Shown: positions 12,201-24,720, numbered from the stretch's first letter. The stretch is DNA of 64,000 nucleotides from an uncultured Pelagibacteraceae bacterium (GCA_902624495.1 CACNYH010000001.1:1-64000); one strand, 5' to 3'. Notes: generated by a model from the sequence alone, not told the origin. Numbers and translations are program-made.

Positions 12201-13416
12201 TAAAGTCAATTATGGTTCAAAATTATTCTTCAAAGACGGAGAAATAATTGAAAAAGGAAAAAAAATTGCTGAATGGGATCCTTATACTTTACCGGTAATA
12301 GCTGAAACTAGCGGAATAGTAAATTATATGGATTTAATGGAAGGATCTTCGTTAACAGAAACTTTAGATGATGCAACTGGTCTATCGTCCAAGTCAGTGA
12401 CAGATTGGAAATCTTCATCAAAAAATTCTGAATTAAAACCTAGAATTACATTAAGAGATGATAAAGGAGAAATAATTAAAAAAGCAGATGGTAATGAAGC
12501 TAGATATTATCTTGTTCCAGACACAATTCTATCAGTTAAAGATGGACAAAAAATATCTGCAGGGGATGTTCTTGCTAGGCTTCCTAAAGAAACTTCTAAG
12601 ACAAAAGATATTACTGGAGGTTTACCAAGAGTTGCAGAACTGTTTGAAGCAAGAAGACCAAAAGATAGTGCTATTATAGCAGAGAACGATGGTGTTATTG
12701 AGTTTGGAAAAGAAGTAAGAGGTAAGCAAAAAATATCGATCATTTCATCTAATAATGGAGAAACATCTAATTACCTAATACCAAAAGGTAAGCATGTAAA
12801 TTTTAATCAAGGGGAGAAAATAAAAAAAGGTGAATATCTTCTGGATGGCAGCCCAGCTCCACACGATATTCTAAGAATTTTAGGTGTAGAAAAATTAACT
12901 GAATATTTTGTTACTGAAGTTCAAGAGGTTTATAGATTACAAGGTGTAGTGATTAACGATAAACACATTGAAACTATTGTCAGACAAATGTTAAAAAGAG
13001 TTGAAGTTAAAGATCCAGGTGACTCGGAGCTATTAATTGGTGAAGTCATTGATCTACTGGATATTAATGTTATAAATGATAATTTAAGAAAGGAAAAAAA
13101 GAAACCTGTAACTTTTGAGAGAGTTTTACTTGGAATTACAAAAGCATCCTTACAAACAAATTCATTTATATCCGCTGCATCATTCCAAGAGACAACAAGA
13201 GTTTTAACTGATGCGTCTATTAAGGGAAAAACTGACACACTAGATGGATTAAAAGAAAATGTAATAGTAGGTAGACTGGTTCCTGCTGGTACTGGTTTAA
13301 CAAAAATAGAGTGGGATAAACAAGCAAGAGAACAAGATAAAGTTAGATTAGAGGAACTTAAGAAACAAGAGCTAGAATCTGCTACAGCTGCGCCAGAACA
13401 GCCATCACAAAACTAA
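9220..13416 (+). CDS. rpoC: DNA-directed RNA polymerase subunit beta'
   Basis: [24 protein letters not shown] zinc site; [12 protein letters not shown] catalytic motif. Confidence 0.99.
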   Translation: MEKNLTKNFESQNLTQENDFNSIKITLASPEKIKSWSFGEIKKPETINYRTFRPEKDGLFCSRIFGPVKDYECLCGKYKRMKFRGIICEKCGVEVTKSNVRRERMGHINLACPVAHIWFLKSLPSRISLAIDMKLKEVEKVLYFESFIVIEPGLTTLKKGQLISEEALIKAQDEFGEDAFTAGIGAEAVREILLNLDLKKEQKKLRDSLVEIKSKVTEERTIKRLKLIESFISSGNKPEWMILTSVPVIPPELRPLVPLDGGRFATSDLNDLYRRVINRNNRLKRLLDLKAPDIIVRNEKRMLQESVDALFDNGRRGRVITGTGKRPLKSLAEMLKGKQGRFRQNLLGKRVDYSGRSVIVVGPELKLHQCGLPKKMALELFKPFLYARLDKLGLATTIKQAKRLVEKEKSEVWDSLEHIIREHPILLNRAPTLHRLGVQAFEAKLIEGNAIELHPLVCAAFNADFDGDQMAVHIPLSLEAQLEARVLMMSTNNILSPSNGKPIIVPSQDIVLGIYYLSQSEENDKKPKGIFSNIEEIEQALESNIISLHSKIISTFNTIDNNGKPIVEKYTSTAGRFLLANVLPKNSNIKFSLINKLLTKKNVSEVIDTIFRYCGQKETVIFCDRIKTLGFKHAFMAGISFGKDDLIIPKTKENLINNTKKQIEEYEKQYSDGLITRGEKYNKVVDVWSKCTDTVANEMMKEISSAEKIYDDDRIETNSVYMMADSGARGSQAQMKQLAGMRGLIAKPSGEIIETPIISNFKEGLSVLEYFNSTHGARKGLADTALKTANSGYLTRRLCDVAQDVQITKKECDPKKRSSVNISEIIEGGNILVSLSERVLGRVIAENIKNPVTGEVIAKKDKLIDEFDCEKIDAAGVKSVNVYSVITCASTRGVCQICYGRDLARGKLVSVGEAVGMIAAQSIGEPGTQLTMRTFHVGGTAQIKEESQIISQTKGKLNIINKNLIEDSKKNIIVMGRNTQLSIEDENGRQQAIYKVNYGSKLFFKDGEIIEKGKKIAEWDPYTLPVIAETSGIVNYMDLMEGSSLTETLDDATGLSSKSVTDWKSSSKNSELKPRITLRDDKGEIIKKADGNEARYYLVPDTILSVKDGQKISAGDVLARLPKETSKTKDITGGLPRVAELFEARRPKDSAIIAENDGVIEFGKEVRGKQKISIISSNNGETSNYLIPKGKHVNFNQGEKIKKGEYLLDGSPAPHDILRILGVEKLTEYFVTEVQEVYRLQGVVINDKHIETIVRQMLKRVEVKDPGDSELLIGEVIDLLDINVINDNLRKEKKKPVTFERVLLGITKASLQTNSFISAASFQETTRVLTDASIKGKTDTLDGLKENVIVGRLVPAGTGLTKIEWDKQAREQDKVRLEELKKQELESATAAPEQPSQN

Positions 13417-13434
13417 ATAAAAGCTAGTAAAATA

Positions 13435-13462
13435 TTGACTTTTATAAATTCAGTGCTAGTTT
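13435..13462 (+). promoter_or_regulatory. Putative promoter for rpsL-rpsG-fusA-S10 operon
   Basis: TTGACT (13435-13440), 16-nt spacer, extended -10 TGC-TAGTTT, in the 149-nt gap between rpoC and rpsL. Confidence 0.5.
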
Positions 13463-13565
13463 ACGGCACATTTTGAATGTTAGAAGTAAAGTGGATTATA
13501 ACTTTAAACACTAACAATTATTCTGCAAAAAAAGGTTACACTTACCTATAACTTCAAAATTTTTT

Positions 13566-13937
13566 ATGCCAACAATTAACCAGTTGATTAAAAAAAGTAG
13601 GATTAAACCTTTAGCTAGGAACAAAGTTCCAGCTTTGGAGAAACAACCATTAAAAAGAGGTGTTTGTGTCAAGGTTTATACGACTACTCCAAAAAAACCT
13701 AATTCAGCTTTAAGAAAAGTTGCAAGAGTTAGATTATCAAACGGATTTGAAGTAACCGCTTACATTCCGGGAGAAGGACATAATCTTCAAGAACATTCAG
13801 TTGTCTTGTTACGAGGTGGAAGAGTAAAGGATTTACCTGGGGTAAGATACCACATACTTAGAGGTAACTTAGATACCCAAGGTGTGGCTAATCGTAAAAA
13901 AAGAAGATCTTTATACGGAACAAAAAAACCAAAATAA
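13566..13937 (+). CDS. rpsL: 30S ribosomal protein S12
   Basis: [12 protein letters not shown]...[18 protein letters not shown]. Confidence 0.99.
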   Translation: MPTINQLIKKSRIKPLARNKVPALEKQPLKRGVCVKVYTTTPKKPNSALRKVARVRLSNGFEVTAYIPGEGHNLQEHSVVLLRGGRVKDLPGVRYHILRGNLDTQGVANRKKRRSLYGTKKPK

Positions 13938-13940
13938 TTT

Positions 13941-14411
13941 ATGTCTAGAAAAAGAAAAGCACCTGTTAGAAAAGTTTATCCTGACCCAAAGTTTCATTCA
14001 GAAGTAGTTTCAAAATTTATTAATTCAATTATGTATGATGGTAAAAGATCTACTGCAGAAAAAATACTTTATGACGCGCTAGATATAATAAAGAAAAAAA
14101 ATAATGAAGATCCATTAAAAATTTTCAACAATGCGATAAGTAATGTTAAACCAAACCTTGAATGTAGATCAAGAAGAGTTGGGGGAGCAACTTATCAGGT
14201 TCCTGTTGAGGTAAAATCAAAAAGAGCTCAAGCTTTAGCTCTTAGATGGATTATGGAGGCAACAAGAAAAAGAAAGAATAAGTCAATGGCAGAAAAATTA
14301 TACGCAGAAATTTTAGACGCATCACAGAACAAGGGTTCAGCAATTAAGAAAAGAGAGGATACTCATAAAATGGCAGAGGCTAACAAAGCCTTCGCTCATT
14401 TTAGATGGTAA
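13941..14411 (+). CDS. rpsG: 30S ribosomal protein S7
   Basis: [39 protein letters not shown]. Confidence 0.99.
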   Translation: MSRKRKAPVRKVYPDPKFHSEVVSKFINSIMYDGKRSTAEKILYDALDIIKKKNNEDPLKIFNNAISNVKPNLECRSRRVGGATYQVPVEVKSKRAQALALRWIMEATRKRKNKSMAEKLYAEILDASQNKGSAIKKREDTHKMAEANKAFAHFRW

Positions 14412-14417
14412 ATTTTT

Positions 14418-16490
14418 ATGGCCAAATATACATTAGATAAATATAGAAATATTGGTATCATGGCACATATTGATGCTGGTAAAACGACTACAACAGAGAG
14501 AATTCTATATTATACTGGAAAAAGTCATAAAATTGGAGAAGTCCACGATGGCGCTGCAACTATGGATTGGATGGAGCAAGAACAAGAAAGAGGAATTACA
14601 ATTACGTCAGCAGCAACTACATGTTTTTGGAGAGACCATAGAATAAATATAATAGATACACCTGGACACGTCGACTTTACTATTGAGGTAGAGAGATCCT
14701 TAAAAGTTCTAGATGGAGCTGTTGCGGTATTTGATGGAGTTGCAGGAGTGGAACCTCAATCAGAAACTGTATGGAGACAAGCAGATAAATACAAAGTTCC
14801 AAGAATTTGTTTTGTAAACAAATTAGACAGAACAGGTGCAGATTTTTATCGATGTGTTGACATGATCAAAGAAAGACTTGGATGTAAGCCTTTACCTCTA
14901 CAAATTCCTATTGGATCTGAGGCAGAACTAAAAGGGGTGGTGGACCTAGTAAAGATGAAAGGTGTTGTTTGGCAAAATGAGGATTTAGGTGCAAAATTTG
15001 ATTACGTAGAAATTCCAGCAGATTTAAAAGAAAAAGCAGACAAATATAGAAAAGATTTAGTAGAAACAGCAGTCGAACAAGATGAGAAACTAATGGAATC
15101 TTACTTAGAAGGTAAAGAACCATCTGAAGCTGATTTAATTAAATGTATACGAAAAGGCACATTATCATTTGAATTTGTTCCAATTTTTACTGGATCAGCT
15201 TTTAAAAACAAGGGTGTTCAACCCTTACTTGACGCAGTGATTGATTATTTACCAAGTCCCAGTGACCTTAAGTCTATTGAAGGGACTAAAGTTGGTTCTG
15301 AGGATAAAGTTACAATGAAATTTGATGAAAAAGAAAACTTTTCAGCTTTAGCTTTTAAGGTTGCAAATGATCCATTTGTTGGTTCTCTAACTTTCATTAG
15401 AATTTATTCTGGAACACTTAATGCAGGGACTTCAGTACTAAATTCATCAAAAGATAAAGATGAAAGAATAGGCAGAATGTTACTAATGCATGCAAACAGT
15501 AGAGAAGATATTAAACAAGCAACAACTGGCGATATCGTTGCTTTAGCTGGTTTAAAACACACAGTAACTGGCCATACACTATGCGACTCTAAGAATCCAA
15601 TTCTCTTAGAACCAATGGAGTTTCCTGACCCTGTTATCGAAATAGCAGTAGAGCCTAAAACAAAAGGAGACCAAGAAAAAATGGGAGAAGCATTAGCGAG
15701 ACTTGCAAAAGAAGATCCATCTTTTAGAGTATCTTCTGATGAGGAGTCGGGACAAACAATCATCAAAGGTATGGGAGAATTACACTTAGATATAATTGTA
15801 GATAGAATGAAAAGAGAATTTAAAGTCGAGGCAAACATCGGTGCTCCTCAAGTAGCTTATAGAGAAACTATATTAGGGTCTGCAGAAATGGAATATATAC
15901 ACAAAAAACAAAGTGGTGGCGCAGGACAGTTCGCTAAAGTAAAACTAGGTGTTGAACCTCTTGAGGCCGGTAAAGGAAGGGAAGTCGAAAATTTAATAAA
16001 GGGAGGCGCAATACCTAAAGAATTTATTCCTGGGGTAGAAAAAGGTGTAGAAAGCGTTGCCGAAAGTGGAATTTTGGCTGGTTTTCCAATTATAGATTAC
16101 AAAGTAAAAATTTTAGATGGATTACATCATGACGTAGACTCAAGCGTGCTTGCTTTTGAAATTGCAAGTAGATTTTGTTTTAGAGAAGCTTGTCAAAAAG
16201 CTACTTTAAAATTACTAGAACCAATGATGAAAGTTGAGGTTGTAACACCTGAAGAATTTATGGGTGATGTGATTGGGGATTTAAACAGTAGAAGAGGACA
16301 AGTTGGTTCAACAGAACCAAGAGGAAACGCAACTGCTATAAATGCAGTAGTCCCATTAGCAAACATGTTTGGATATATAAATAACTTGAGATCATCTACG
16401 CAAGGTAGAGCTCAGTACACAATGCAATTCAGTCACTATGACAAGGTTCCACAAAATGTTCAAGACGAAGTAACAAAAAAATTAGCTTAA
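14418..16490 (+). CDS. fusA: Elongation factor G
   Basis: [32 protein letters not shown]; full length 690 aa. Confidence 0.99.
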   Translation: MAKYTLDKYRNIGIMAHIDAGKTTTTERILYYTGKSHKIGEVHDGAATMDWMEQEQERGITITSAATTCFWRDHRINIIDTPGHVDFTIEVERSLKVLDGAVAVFDGVAGVEPQSETVWRQADKYKVPRICFVNKLDRTGADFYRCVDMIKERLGCKPLPLQIPIGSEAELKGVVDLVKMKGVVWQNEDLGAKFDYVEIPADLKEKADKYRKDLVETAVEQDEKLMESYLEGKEPSEADLIKCIRKGTLSFEFVPIFTGSAFKNKGVQPLLDAVIDYLPSPSDLKSIEGTKVGSEDKVTMKFDEKENFSALAFKVANDPFVGSLTFIRIYSGTLNAGTSVLNSSKDKDERIGRMLLMHANSREDIKQATTGDIVALAGLKHTVTGHTLCDSKNPILLEPMEFPDPVIEIAVEPKTKGDQEKMGEALARLAKEDPSFRVSSDEESGQTIIKGMGELHLDIIVDRMKREFKVEANIGAPQVAYRETILGSAEMEYIHKKQSGGAGQFAKVKLGVEPLEAGKGREVENLIKGGAIPKEFIPGVEKGVESVAESGILAGFPIIDYKVKILDGLHHDVDSSVLAFEIASRFCFREACQKATLKLLEPMMKVEVVTPEEFMGDVIGDLNSRRGQVGSTEPRGNATAINAVVPLANMFGYINNLRSSTQGRAQYTMQFSHYDKVPQNVQDEVTKKLA

Positions 16491-16492
16491 TT

Positions 16493-16801
16493 ATGGATAA
16501 TCAAAATATCAGAATACATTTAAAGGCATACGATAATAAGATCCTAGATTTATCAACTGAGGAAATAGTTAATACTGCTAAAAGAACTGGGGCTCAAGTT
16601 AAAGGACCTATCCCATTACCTACTCGAATCGAGAGATATACAGTTTTAAGGTCACCTCACATAGATAAAAAAAGCAGAGAACAATTTGAATCAAGAACAC
16701 ATAAAAGATTAATTGATATAATTGAACCTACTCCTCAGACCGTTGAAGCGTTGATGAAACTTGATTTAGCGTCTGGAGTAGACATAGAAATAAAAATTTA
16801 A
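16493..16801 (+). CDS. rpsJ: 30S ribosomal protein S10
   Basis: [14 protein letters not shown]...[25 protein letters not shown]. Confidence 0.99.
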   Translation: MDNQNIRIHLKAYDNKILDLSTEEIVNTAKRTGAQVKGPIPLPTRIERYTVLRSPHIDKKSREQFESRTHKRLIDIIEPTPQTVEALMKLDLASGVDIEIKI

Positions 16802-16805
16802 ACTT

Positions 16806-17510
16806 ATGAGCATTGGATTAATAGGAAAAAAAATTGGTATGACTAGAGAGTTTATGGATACAGGTCAATCTGTTCCTGTTACTGTCATTAAAGTAGAGAA
16901 AGGCCGAGTTTTAGACGTAATTAGTAAAGATAAAAGAGGATATAACGCTGTAAAGATTGGTTTTTTTAAAATTAAAAATTCAAAACTTTCAAAACAAATG
17001 AAAGGGTACTTTGCCAAAAAAAATACAGAGCCAAAAAAAATTTTGAAAGAATTTAGAGTTACAAACAATGATCAATATAAAGAAGGGAATGAACTAGGCT
17101 TAGAAATTTTAAAAGATAAAAAGTTCGTTGATGTAAAATCAAAAACAATTGGAAAAGGATTTGCAGGTGTAATGAAAAGATGGAATTTTGGAGGATTAAG
17201 AGCTTCCCATGGTGTATCTGTATCTCATAGATCACATGGATCTACGGGACAAAGACAAGATCCTGGTAAAGTATTCAAAGGAAAAAAAATGGCAGGGCAC
17301 ATGGGTGATAAATTAAGAACAATGTTAAATTTAGAGATTGTTAAATCAGATTTAGAAAATAATCTTTTATATTTAAAAGGATCAATACCAGGATCCAAAA
17401 ATTCAACCGTAATATTGAGAGAGTCTATTAAAAACGTAAGAAAAAAAACAATTAAAGAAAAACACGAAGCAAAATTAAAAGCTGTAGCAGCAAAAAAGGG
17501 AAAAAAATAA
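16806..17510 (+). CDS. rplC: 50S ribosomal protein L3
   Basis: GLIGKKIGMTREF...RASHGVSVSHRSHGSTGQRQDPGKVFKGKKMAGHMG. Confidence 0.98.
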   Translation: MSIGLIGKKIGMTREFMDTGQSVPVTVIKVEKGRVLDVISKDKRGYNAVKIGFFKIKNSKLSKQMKGYFAKKNTEPKKILKEFRVTNNDQYKEGNELGLEILKDKKFVDVKSKTIGKGFAGVMKRWNFGGLRASHGVSVSHRSHGSTGQRQDPGKVFKGKKMAGHMGDKLRTMLNLEIVKSDLENNLLYLKGSIPGSKNSTVILRESIKNVRKKTIKEKHEAKLKAVAAKKGKK

Positions 17511-18146
17511 ATGAAGATTCCAATTTTAAATATTGATGGAACTAAGGGAAGCACTTTGGAAATTCCAGACAAATTGATTAACTTAAAAGTAAATCATAGG
17601 CTTATAAAATATGTTATTGATTGGCAGTTAAATAATGCTAAACCGAGAACAGCAAAAACAAAACAAAGAAATCAAATTGCAGGTTCAACGAAAAAAATTG
17701 TAGCTCAAAAAGGTAGTGGTGGAGCTCGGCACGCAAGCAGAAAAGCACCTATATTCGTAGGTGGTGGTGTGGCTCATGGACCTAAAGGATCCGTTTATAA
17801 AAACAAAAAGATAAATAAGAAAGTAAGAAAATTAGCATTAGCTCAAACCCTATCTAAAAAAAACTTAGATAAAAACCTCTACATTTTAGCCGATGTAAAA
17901 AAAGAAATTAAAAAGACAAAAGAATTTAATAAATTTTTGGTAAAAAATAAGTTAAAGAATATTCTTATAATATCAGATGAGGACTCACTTAAAAATATAA
18001 ACAAATCTGCGAGAAATATTAAAGATTTAAAATTGATTAAGCATGAAGGTACAAACGTTTACGATCTATTTAAATACAAAAATGTAGTTATTACATCAAC
18101 ATCTGTAAAAAAAATTCAAGAAAGGTTACTAAATGAAAAAAATTAA
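17511..18146 (+). CDS. rplD: 50S ribosomal protein L4
   Basis: KQRNQIAGSTKKIVAQKGSGGARHASRKAPIFVGGGVAHGPK. Confidence 0.97.
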   Translation: MKIPILNIDGTKGSTLEIPDKLINLKVNHRLIKYVIDWQLNNAKPRTAKTKQRNQIAGSTKKIVAQKGSGGARHASRKAPIFVGGGVAHGPKGSVYKNKKINKKVRKLALAQTLSKKNLDKNLYILADVKKEIKKTKEFNKFLVKNKLKNILIISDEDSLKNINKSARNIKDLKLIKHEGTNVYDLFKYKNVVITSTSVKKIQERLLNEKN

Positions 18147-18426
18147 TTATATAGACTCTATAAGGTATCCGATAATTACTGAGAAGGCTACAATTTTGTC
18201 GGAACAAAATAAAACAGTGTTTAAAGTTAATACTAAGGCAAATAAAAAAAGTATTAAAAAAAATATTGAAAAATTATTTAAGGTCAATGTAGTTAAAATA
18301 AATATTATAAATCAAAAAACTAAAATAAAGATGAAACAAGGGAGAAAATCTTATAAGTCCGGATACAAAAAAGCTATTGTCACATTGAAAAAAGGACAAA
18401 GTATTGATCTCACAACAGGAATATAA
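18133..18426 (+). CDS. rplW: 50S ribosomal protein L23
   Basis: IRYPIITEKATILSEQNKTVFKVN; 14-nt overlap with rplD; position. Confidence 0.96.
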   Translation: MKKINYIDSIRYPIITEKATILSEQNKTVFKVNTKANKKSIKKNIEKLFKVNVVKINIINQKTKIKMKQGRKSYKSGYKKAIVTLKKGQSIDLTTGI

Positions 18427-18429
18427 TTT

Positions 18430-19263
18430 ATGGCATTAAAAACTTTTAAACCCTACACAAAGTCTACAAGAGGCACAGTCGTTTTAGATAAGAGCGATTT
18501 ATGGAAAGGTTCGCCATATAAACCTTTAACCAAAGGTCAGAATTTTACAGGCGGTAGAAATAACTACGGAAGAATTACATCAAGACATATAGGAGGAGGC
18601 TCTAAACATAAATATAGAATAGTGGATTTTTTTAGAAAAAAACACAACGTTGTTGGTACTGTCGATAGAATTGAGTACGATCCAAATAGAACAGCCTACA
18701 TTGCGTTGATTACTTACACCGATAAAGAAAAATCTTATATAATTTGTCCTCAGGGGTTAAAAGTAGGCGATAAGATAGTATCAGGACAAAAAGCTGAAAT
18801 TAAAATAGGAAATTCTTTACAACTGAAAGAGATACCACCAGGAACCTTATTGCACAATGTCGAGCTTATACCTGGAAATGGAGGAAAGTTAGCAAGATCT
18901 GCAGGATCTTCTATAACCTTATCAGGTTACGACGGTGATTATGCGATTTTAAAACTTTCATCTGGGGAGACAAGAAAAGTCAGTAGCTCTTGTACAGCAA
19001 CGATAGGAACAGTTTCAAATGCAGATCAAAAAAATATCAAAATTGGTAAAGCGGGGAGAAATAGATGGAGAGGGAAAAGGCCTCAGACTAGAGGCGTTGC
19101 AATGAACCCTGTTGATCACCCCCATGGCGGAGGTGAGGGTAAAACATCTGGAGGTAGAAGCCCAGTGTCTCCATGGGGCCAGTCTGCAAAAGGATTAAAA
19201 ACTAGAAGGCCGAAAAGAAGTGATAAATTAATTATAACAAGAAGAAAGAAGAGAAATAAATAA
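18430..19263 (+). CDS. rplB: 50S ribosomal protein L2
   Basis: [15 protein letters not shown]...[29 protein letters not shown]. Confidence 0.99.
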   Translation: MALKTFKPYTKSTRGTVVLDKSDLWKGSPYKPLTKGQNFTGGRNNYGRITSRHIGGGSKHKYRIVDFFRKKHNVVGTVDRIEYDPNRTAYIALITYTDKEKSYIICPQGLKVGDKIVSGQKAEIKIGNSLQLKEIPPGTLLHNVELIPGNGGKLARSAGSSITLSGYDGDYAILKLSSGETRKVSSSCTATIGTVSNADQKNIKIGKAGRNRWRGKRPQTRGVAMNPVDHPHGGGEGKTSGGRSPVSPWGQSAKGLKTRRPKRSDKLIITRRKKRNK

Positions 19264-19571
19264 TGTCAAGATCAATTTGGAAAGGACCATTTGTGCATCC
19301 TAGCTTATTAAAAAAAATTGATAAATTAAAGAGTGGCCAGAACAAAAAACCAATCAAAACCTGGTCTAGAAACTCTACTATCATTCCAGATTTTGTTGGT
19401 CACAGCTTTATGATACACAATGGAAAAACTTTTATACCTATCACTATTTCCGAAGAAATGGTTGGTCATAAGTTAGGTGAATTTGCACCAACTAGAACAT
19501 TTAAAGGTCATACTCCTGCTGATAAAAAAGCAGCAGCAGAAGCAAAACCTACTGATGGAGACAAAAAATAA
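19263..19571 (+). CDS. rpsS: 30S ribosomal protein S19
   Basis: [16 protein letters not shown]...[17 protein letters not shown]. Confidence 0.98.
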   Translation: MSRSIWKGPFVHPSLLKKIDKLKSGQNKKPIKTWSRNSTIIPDFVGHSFMIHNGKTFIPITISEEMVGHKLGEFAPTRTFKGHTPADKKAAAEAKPTDGDKK

Positions 19572-19939
19572 TGGAAAAAAATAACTTGATAGTAAAAGCT
19601 ATAAATAAAAATGTGAGAACCAGTCCAAGAAAATTAGCTTTAGTATGCAATTTTATTAAAGGAAAAAAAGCAGATAAAGCCCTAAGAGACTTAGAATTTA
19701 CAAGAAAAAAGATTGCTAAAGAAGTTAGTAAGACTGTTAAATCTGCTATTTCTAATGCTGAAAATAATTATCAATACGATATAGATAATCTTTTTGTAAA
19801 AGAGGCATATGTTGGAAAATCTCTTGTTATGAAGAGATATAGACCTAGAGCCAAGGGTAGAGCATCTCCTATAAAAAAGCCATTTAGCAGAATTACAATT
19901 ATATTAGAAGAAAAGAAAGAAAAAAAGGTTAGTAAATAA
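19571..19939 (+). CDS. rplV: 50S ribosomal protein L22
   Basis: [25 protein letters not shown]...[23 protein letters not shown]. Confidence 0.97.
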   Translation: MEKNNLIVKAINKNVRTSPRKLALVCNFIKGKKADKALRDLEFTRKKIAKEVSKTVKSAISNAENNYQYDIDNLFVKEAYVGKSLVMKRYRPRAKGRASPIKKPFSRITIILEEKKEKKVSK

Positions 19940-20625
19940 TGGGACAAAAAATAAATCCGATAGGATTAAGACTTGGAATTAATAGAGGTTGGGACTCAAC
20001 TTGGTTCGCCAAAAAAAAAGATTTTGGAAAATATCTTATTGAAGATTTCAAGATTAGAAACTACATCAAAAAAAATATACTTAACTCTGGAGTATCAGAA
20101 ATAATTATTGAGAGGTCTTCAAAGAAGTGTGTTGTATCTATACACACATCAAGACCAGGCTTTGTTATTGGAAAAAAAGGAGCAGATATTGAAAAAATAA
20201 AAAAAAATATTATGAAAATTACTAATGGGGACGTAAATGTTAATATTAAAGAAATTAAAAAGCCAGAACTAAACTCTAATTTAGTAGCTGAAAATATTGC
20301 CCAGCAACTAGTTAAAAGAGTTGCTTATAGAAGAGCAATGAAAAGAGCAATGCAATCTGCGATGAGATTAAACGCAAAAGGAATTAAAGTTATGTTAAGC
20401 GGTAGATTAGCTGGAAATGAAATTGCAAGAACTGAATGGTTAAGAGAGGGAAGTATTCCATCTCATACATTAAGGGCAGATATTGATTATGGGTTTGCAG
20501 AAGCTCTTACAACTTATGGAATTATCGGTGTAAAAGTATGGATTTATAAAGGCGAGTTAATGGCTAAAGACGTTGAAAAAGAAAAAAAAGAAAGAGTAAA
20601 AAATGCTACAACCAGTAAGAACTAA
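19939..20625 (+). CDS. rpsC: 30S ribosomal protein S3
   Basis: [40 protein letters not shown] motif. Confidence 0.98.
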   Translation: MGQKINPIGLRLGINRGWDSTWFAKKKDFGKYLIEDFKIRNYIKKNILNSGVSEIIIERSSKKCVVSIHTSRPGFVIGKKGADIEKIKKNIMKITNGDVNVNIKEIKKPELNSNLVAENIAQQLVKRVAYRRAMKRAMQSAMRLNAKGIKVMLSGRLAGNEIARTEWLREGSIPSHTLRADIDYGFAEALTTYGIIGVKVWIYKGELMAKDVEKEKKERVKNATTSKN

Positions 20626-21007
20626 ATATAGAAAAGCTTTTAAAGGAAGAATTCACGGCAATGCGTCAAGAGCAGTGATGCTTAATTATGGGCAATTCGG
20701 ATTAAAAGCTATGGAACCTGAAAGAATAATAGGAAAACAAATAGAAGCAGCCAGAGTTGCATTAACAAGATATATGAAGAGAACCGGTAAAGTTTGGACT
20801 AGGATTTTTCCAAATATACCAGTTTCAAAAAAACCTACAGAAGTAAGAATGGGTAAAGGTAAAGGTTCTCCGGAGTATTACGCATGCAGAGTTAAGCCAG
20901 GAAGAATTATATTTGAAATAGACGGCGTCAGTGAAGAAATTGCCAGAGAAGCTTTATATAAAGCTGGTGCTAAATTACCAATTAAAACTAAATTTATAAA
21001 AAGATAA
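20603..21007 (+). CDS. rplP: 50S ribosomal protein L16
   Basis: [19 protein letters not shown]...[22 protein letters not shown]; 23-nt overlap with rpsC. Confidence 0.98.
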   Translation: MLQPVRTKYRKAFKGRIHGNASRAVMLNYGQFGLKAMEPERIIGKQIEAARVALTRYMKRTGKVWTRIFPNIPVSKKPTEVRMGKGKGSPEYYACRVKPGRIIFEIDGVSEEIAREALYKAGAKLPIKTKFIKR

Positions 21008-21008
21008 A

Positions 21009-21197
21009 ATGAATAAAAAAAAAGTAGAAAAAAAATTAACCAAAGACCAAGCAGAAAAAAAAATCTTATTATTAAAAAAAGATTTGTTTAATATAAGGTT
21101 TAAAAAGATTAATAATCAAATAAATAACCCTGCTCAATATAACCAAATTAAAAAAAGTATAGCAAGATTATACACAAACTTGAAAAATATAAAATGA
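21009..21197 (+). CDS. rpmC: 50S ribosomal protein L29
   Basis: 62 aa; [35 protein letters not shown]; position between rplP and rpsQ. Confidence 0.92.
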   Translation: MNKKKVEKKLTKDQAEKKILLLKKDLFNIRFKKINNQINNPAQYNQIKKSIARLYTNLKNIK

Positions 21198-21421
21198 CAA
21201 AAAAAATATTAAAAGGAGTAATTACAAGTGCTAAAAACAATAAAACTGTGGTTGTGGAAGTAGAAAGAAAATTTAAACACCCTTTTTATGAAAAAGTAAT
21301 TAAAAGATCTAAAAAATATCATGCGCATGATGAAAAAAATAAATTTAAAGAAGGTCAAAAAGTTTCAATAATAGAGTGCAAACCTTATTCAAAAAAGAAA
21401 ACTTGGCAGGTAATCGAATAA
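21194..21421 (+). CDS. rpsQ: 30S ribosomal protein S17
   Basis: [41 protein letters not shown]. Confidence 0.96.
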   Translation: MTKKILKGVITSAKNNKTVVVEVERKFKHPFYEKVIKRSKKYHAHDEKNKFKEGQKVSIIECKPYSKKKTWQVIE

Positions 21422-21789
21422 TGATACAAATTCAAACAGAACTATCAGTAGCAGACAACACAGGCGCTAAAAGAGTTGAATGCATAAAGGTTTTAGGAGG
21501 ATCTAAAAGGAGATATGCATCAGTAGGAGATATAATAGTAATAAGTGTCAAAGATGCTATCCCTAAAGGAAAAGTAAAAAAAGGTGCAGTTCACAAAGCT
21601 GTGGTTGTAAGAACAAGGAAAGAAATTTATAGAAATGATGGATCAAAAGTACAATTTGATAATAATGCTGTAGTCTTAACGGATGATAAAGGGGAACCTA
21701 TTGGTACTAGAATATTTGGTCCAGTAACAAGAGAATTAAGATCAAAGGGTCATACTAAAATTATATCATTAGCACCGGAGGTTCTTTAA
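21421..21789 (+). CDS. rplN: 50S ribosomal protein L14
   Basis: [33 protein letters not shown]; start trimmed from 21376. Confidence 0.98.
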   Translation: MIQIQTELSVADNTGAKRVECIKVLGGSKRRYASVGDIIVISVKDAIPKGKVKKGAVHKAVVVRTRKEIYRNDGSKVQFDNNAVVLTDDKGEPIGTRIFGPVTRELRSKGHTKIISLAPEVL

Positions 21790-21791
21790 AA

Positions 21792-22043
21792 ATGGAATTA
21801 AAAAAGGGCACACAAGTAAAAATAATTGCAGGAAAAGACAAAGGTAAAACAGGGGAAATTTTAGAAATAAATAAAAAATTAAATACTGTAAAAATTAAAT
21901 CAATTAACATGGTAAAAAAACACCTTAAACCCACCAAAGAGAATAAAGGCGGCATTATTTCTAAAGAAAGTTTCATTCATCAATCTAATGTGAAAAATAT
22001 TGACCAAAAAAAAATTAGTAAAGAAAAGGCAGGAAATAAATGA
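21792..22043 (+). CDS. rplX: 50S ribosomal protein L24
   Basis: KGTQVKIIAGKDKGKTGEILEI KOW motif; position. Confidence 0.96.
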   Translation: MELKKGTQVKIIAGKDKGKTGEILEINKKLNTVKIKSINMVKKHLKPTKENKGGIISKESFIHQSNVKNIDQKKISKEKAGNK

Positions 22044-22591
22044 CCTCTAGATTAAAAGTTGCATACGATAAAGAAATAATTACAAAATTATTAGCTAAAT
22101 TATCTCTAAAAAATAGACACGAAGCTCCAAGGATAACTAAAGTAATTCTAAATATGGGGCTAGGTGAAGACGCATCTGACGGAAAAAAATTGAAATCTTG
22201 TATTGACGATATGTCTATGATCGCTGGACAAAAACCAGTGGTAACTAAATTTAAAAAATCAATCTCTAATTTTAAAACAAGAAAAGGAGCAAACGCTGGT
22301 GTAAAAGTTACCCTAAGATCCTCAAAAATGTACGAATTTATTGATCGTCTTATAAATATCGCTCTTCCTAGAGTAAAAGATTTTAGAGGACTTTCCTCTA
22401 AATGTATCGACAATTCAAATAATTTTTCTTTTGGAGTCAAAGAACATATAATTTTTCCAGAGGTAAATTTTGATAAAGTTGATAAAATTAGAGGTTTAGA
22501 CATAACAATTGTTACCTCTAGCAAAAATAAAACTGGAACTATTGAGCTTTTAAAAGAGTTTAATTTTCCCTTGAACAATAAAAAGAACTGA
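22040..22591 (+). CDS. rplE: 50S ribosomal protein L5
   Basis: PRITKVILNMGLGE...AGQKPVVTKFKKSISNFKTRKG. Confidence 0.98.
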   Translation: MTSRLKVAYDKEIITKLLAKLSLKNRHEAPRITKVILNMGLGEDASDGKKLKSCIDDMSMIAGQKPVVTKFKKSISNFKTRKGANAGVKVTLRSSKMYEFIDRLINIALPRVKDFRGLSSKCIDNSNNFSFGVKEHIIFPEVNFDKVDKIRGLDITIVTSSKNKTGTIELLKEFNFPLNNKKN

Positions 22592-22597
22592 GGACAA

Positions 22598-22903
22598 ATG
22601 GCTAAAACAAGTGCAATACAAAAAAATTTAAGAAGAATAAAATTAGTAAAAAAATACGCTAAGAAAAGAGCTGCTTTAAAAAAGATAATAAACAACAAAA
22701 AATTGGAATTGTCAGAGAGATTCGAAGCTCAATTAAAATTAAATAAATTACCAAAAAACTCTTCAAAGATAAGAATTAGAAATCGTTGTGAGGTATCAGG
22801 TAGACCACATGGAGTTTATAGAAAATTAAAAATATCCAGAATTGCCTTAAGGGATATGGCATCCTCTGGCAAAATTCCTGGAATAACTAAATCAAGCTGG
22901 TAG
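22598..22903 (+). CDS. rpsN: 30S ribosomal protein S14
   Basis: [40 protein letters not shown]. Confidence 0.98.
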   Translation: MAKTSAIQKNLRRIKLVKKYAKKRAALKKIINNKKLELSERFEAQLKLNKLPKNSSKIRIRNRCEVSGRPHGVYRKLKISRIALRDMASSGKIPGITKSSW

Positions 22904-22910
22904 GAGGATT

Positions 22911-23309
22911 ATGACTTATACGGATCCAATTGGAGATATGTTTGCGAGAATAAGAAATGGACAAATGAGAAATTTGAACTCCGTTGAAATCCCTTCATCT
23001 AATTTTAGAAGAAATATTTTAGAAATTTTAAAAAGTGAAGGATACATAAAAGATTTTTTTATAGAGAAAACTGTTAATAATAAAACAAGTCTGAGAATTT
23101 CACTAAAATATTATGAGGGGGATCCAGTCATTAAAGAGATTAAAAGAATTTCCAAACCTGGAAGAAGAGTTTATTCAAGAGCAAACAGTATTCCAAAAGT
23201 GATGAATGGTTTGGGATTAGCAATTTTATCAACCCCAAAAGGCGTTATGAGCGATGTCGAAGCAAGAAAACAAAATGTCGGTGGAGAAATAATTTGTAGG
23301 GTATTTTAA
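22911..23309 (+). CDS. rpsH: 30S ribosomal protein S8
   Basis: DPIGDMFARIRNGQ...GLGLAILSTPKGVMSDVEARKQNVGGEIICRVF. Confidence 0.98.
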   Translation: MTYTDPIGDMFARIRNGQMRNLNSVEIPSSNFRRNILEILKSEGYIKDFFIEKTVNNKTSLRISLKYYEGDPVIKEIKRISKPGRRVYSRANSIPKVMNGLGLAILSTPKGVMSDVEARKQNVGGEIICRVF

Positions 23310-23851
23310 TGTCAAAAATTGGAAAAAAAAATATAACTATACCAAAAGAATCATCGATTAAAATTGAAGGTGGCAATTTAACGATCACAGGACCTAAAGG
23401 GACAAAAAAATTGACAATAAACGATAAGATATTTACCTCAAAACTTAATGAAAGTGAATTTCAAATTAAGCCATTAGAAAAAAAAATTGATAAAAAAACC
23501 GCAATTATGTGGGGAACTTATAGAAGTTTAATTAACAATGCTGTGAAAGGTGTTTCAGCTGGTCATGAAAAAGTATTGGAACTATCCGGTGTTGGTTTCA
23601 GAGCAAACTTAAAAGGCGAAGTATTAAACTTACAACTTGGTTTTAGCCATGATATAAATTTTAAAATTCCTAAAGAAATTAAAATAATGGTCGAAAAACA
23701 AACGATTATAAAAATAAATGGAGTAGACAAAGAACTAGTTTCAAAAATTGCTGCAGATTTAAAAAGCTTGAAACCTATAGAGCCTTATAAAGCTAAAGGG
23801 ATTAAAGAAAGAGGTCAATTCGTTTTAAGAAAAGAAGGAAAGAAAAAATAA
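23309..23851 (+). CDS. rplF: 50S ribosomal protein L6
   Basis: [14 protein letters not shown]...; [26 protein letters not shown]. Confidence 0.98.
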   Translation: MSKIGKKNITIPKESSIKIEGGNLTITGPKGTKKLTINDKIFTSKLNESEFQIKPLEKKIDKKTAIMWGTYRSLINNAVKGVSAGHEKVLELSGVGFRANLKGEVLNLQLGFSHDINFKIPKEIKIMVEKQTIIKINGVDKELVSKIAADLKSLKPIEPYKAKGIKERGQFVLRKEGKKK

Positions 23852-24201
23852 TGAGAAATAATACTAAAGAAAAAAGAAAACTAAGAAATAGGAAAAAATT
23901 AAAAAAAGTTAACAGTAATAGATATAGAGTATCTGTAAACAAGTCATTAAACAATATATCAGCTCAAATAATTGATGATTTAAATAACAAAACACTTGTA
24001 TCAGCATCATCAATTGAAAAAGATTTTAAAATTAAAAAAACAAAAAAAATTGATAAATCAACAATAATTGGAGAAATTTTAGCTAAGAGAGCTAAAGAAA
24101 AAAAAATAAACGAAGTTTATTTTGATAGAGGAGGATACAAATATCATGGAAGAGTAAAAATATTTGCAGAAACCTTGAGAAAGAATGGATTGAAATTTTA
24201 A
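23851..24201 (+). CDS. rplR: 50S ribosomal protein L18
   Basis: [30 protein letters not shown]...[28 protein letters not shown]. Confidence 0.96.
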   Translation: MRNNTKEKRKLRNRKKLKKVNSNRYRVSVNKSLNNISAQIIDDLNNKTLVSASSIEKDFKIKKTKKIDKSTIIGEILAKRAKEKKINEVYFDRGGYKYHGRVKIFAETLRKNGLKF

Positions 24202-24719
24202 TGTCAGAAAATAAAAAAATTGAAAGCGAAATAAAAGAAAAACTGGTCGCCATTAATAGAATAACAAAAGTTGTTAAAGGTGGAAGAAGGTTTGGTTTTG
24301 CTGCTTTGGTGGTTGTAGGTAACCAAAAGGGCACTATTGGTATTGGACAAGGTAAATCTAAACAGGTTCCAGATGCAATAAAAAAGGCTACTGAATTTGC
24401 TAAAAGAAATTTAATTAAGATACCACTTAAAGAAGGCCGAACACTTCACCATGATGTGAAAGGCAAAAATGGATCTGGGAAAGTATTTTTAAGAGCTGCT
24501 CCAGCCGGCACGGGTATAATAGCAGGTGGTGCAATAAGATCAGTTTGTGAAGTTTTAGGGATCCAAGATGTTGTTGCAAAATCTTTAGGATCTGCAAACC
24601 CACATAATGTTTTAAAAGCATGTGTCAATGGGTTGAAATCTCAAAATTCTCCAAAAATATTGTCAGCTATAAGAGGCAAAAAAATTTCTGAAGTTATATC
24701 AAAAAGGGAGGCAAAATAA
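24201..24719 (+). CDS. rpsE: 30S ribosomal protein S5
   Basis: [46 protein letters not shown]. Confidence 0.98.
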   Translation: MSENKKIESEIKEKLVAINRITKVVKGGRRFGFAALVVVGNQKGTIGIGQGKSKQVPDAIKKATEFAKRNLIKIPLKEGRTLHHDVKGKNGSGKVFLRAAPAGTGIIAGGAIRSVCEVLGIQDVVAKSLGSANPHNVLKACVNGLKSQNSPKILSAIRGKKISEVISKREAK

Positions 24720-24720
24720 T

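Noticed and set aside
15404-15838. 144-aa minus-strand ORF in fusA
   Set aside because: Antisense shadow of fusA; Ser-rich, no motif.
22015-22698. 227-aa minus-strand ORF over rplE/rpsN
   Set aside because: Antisense to essential ribosomal genes in an AT-rich genome; Phe/Leu-rich composition is the complement of Lys/Glu codons.
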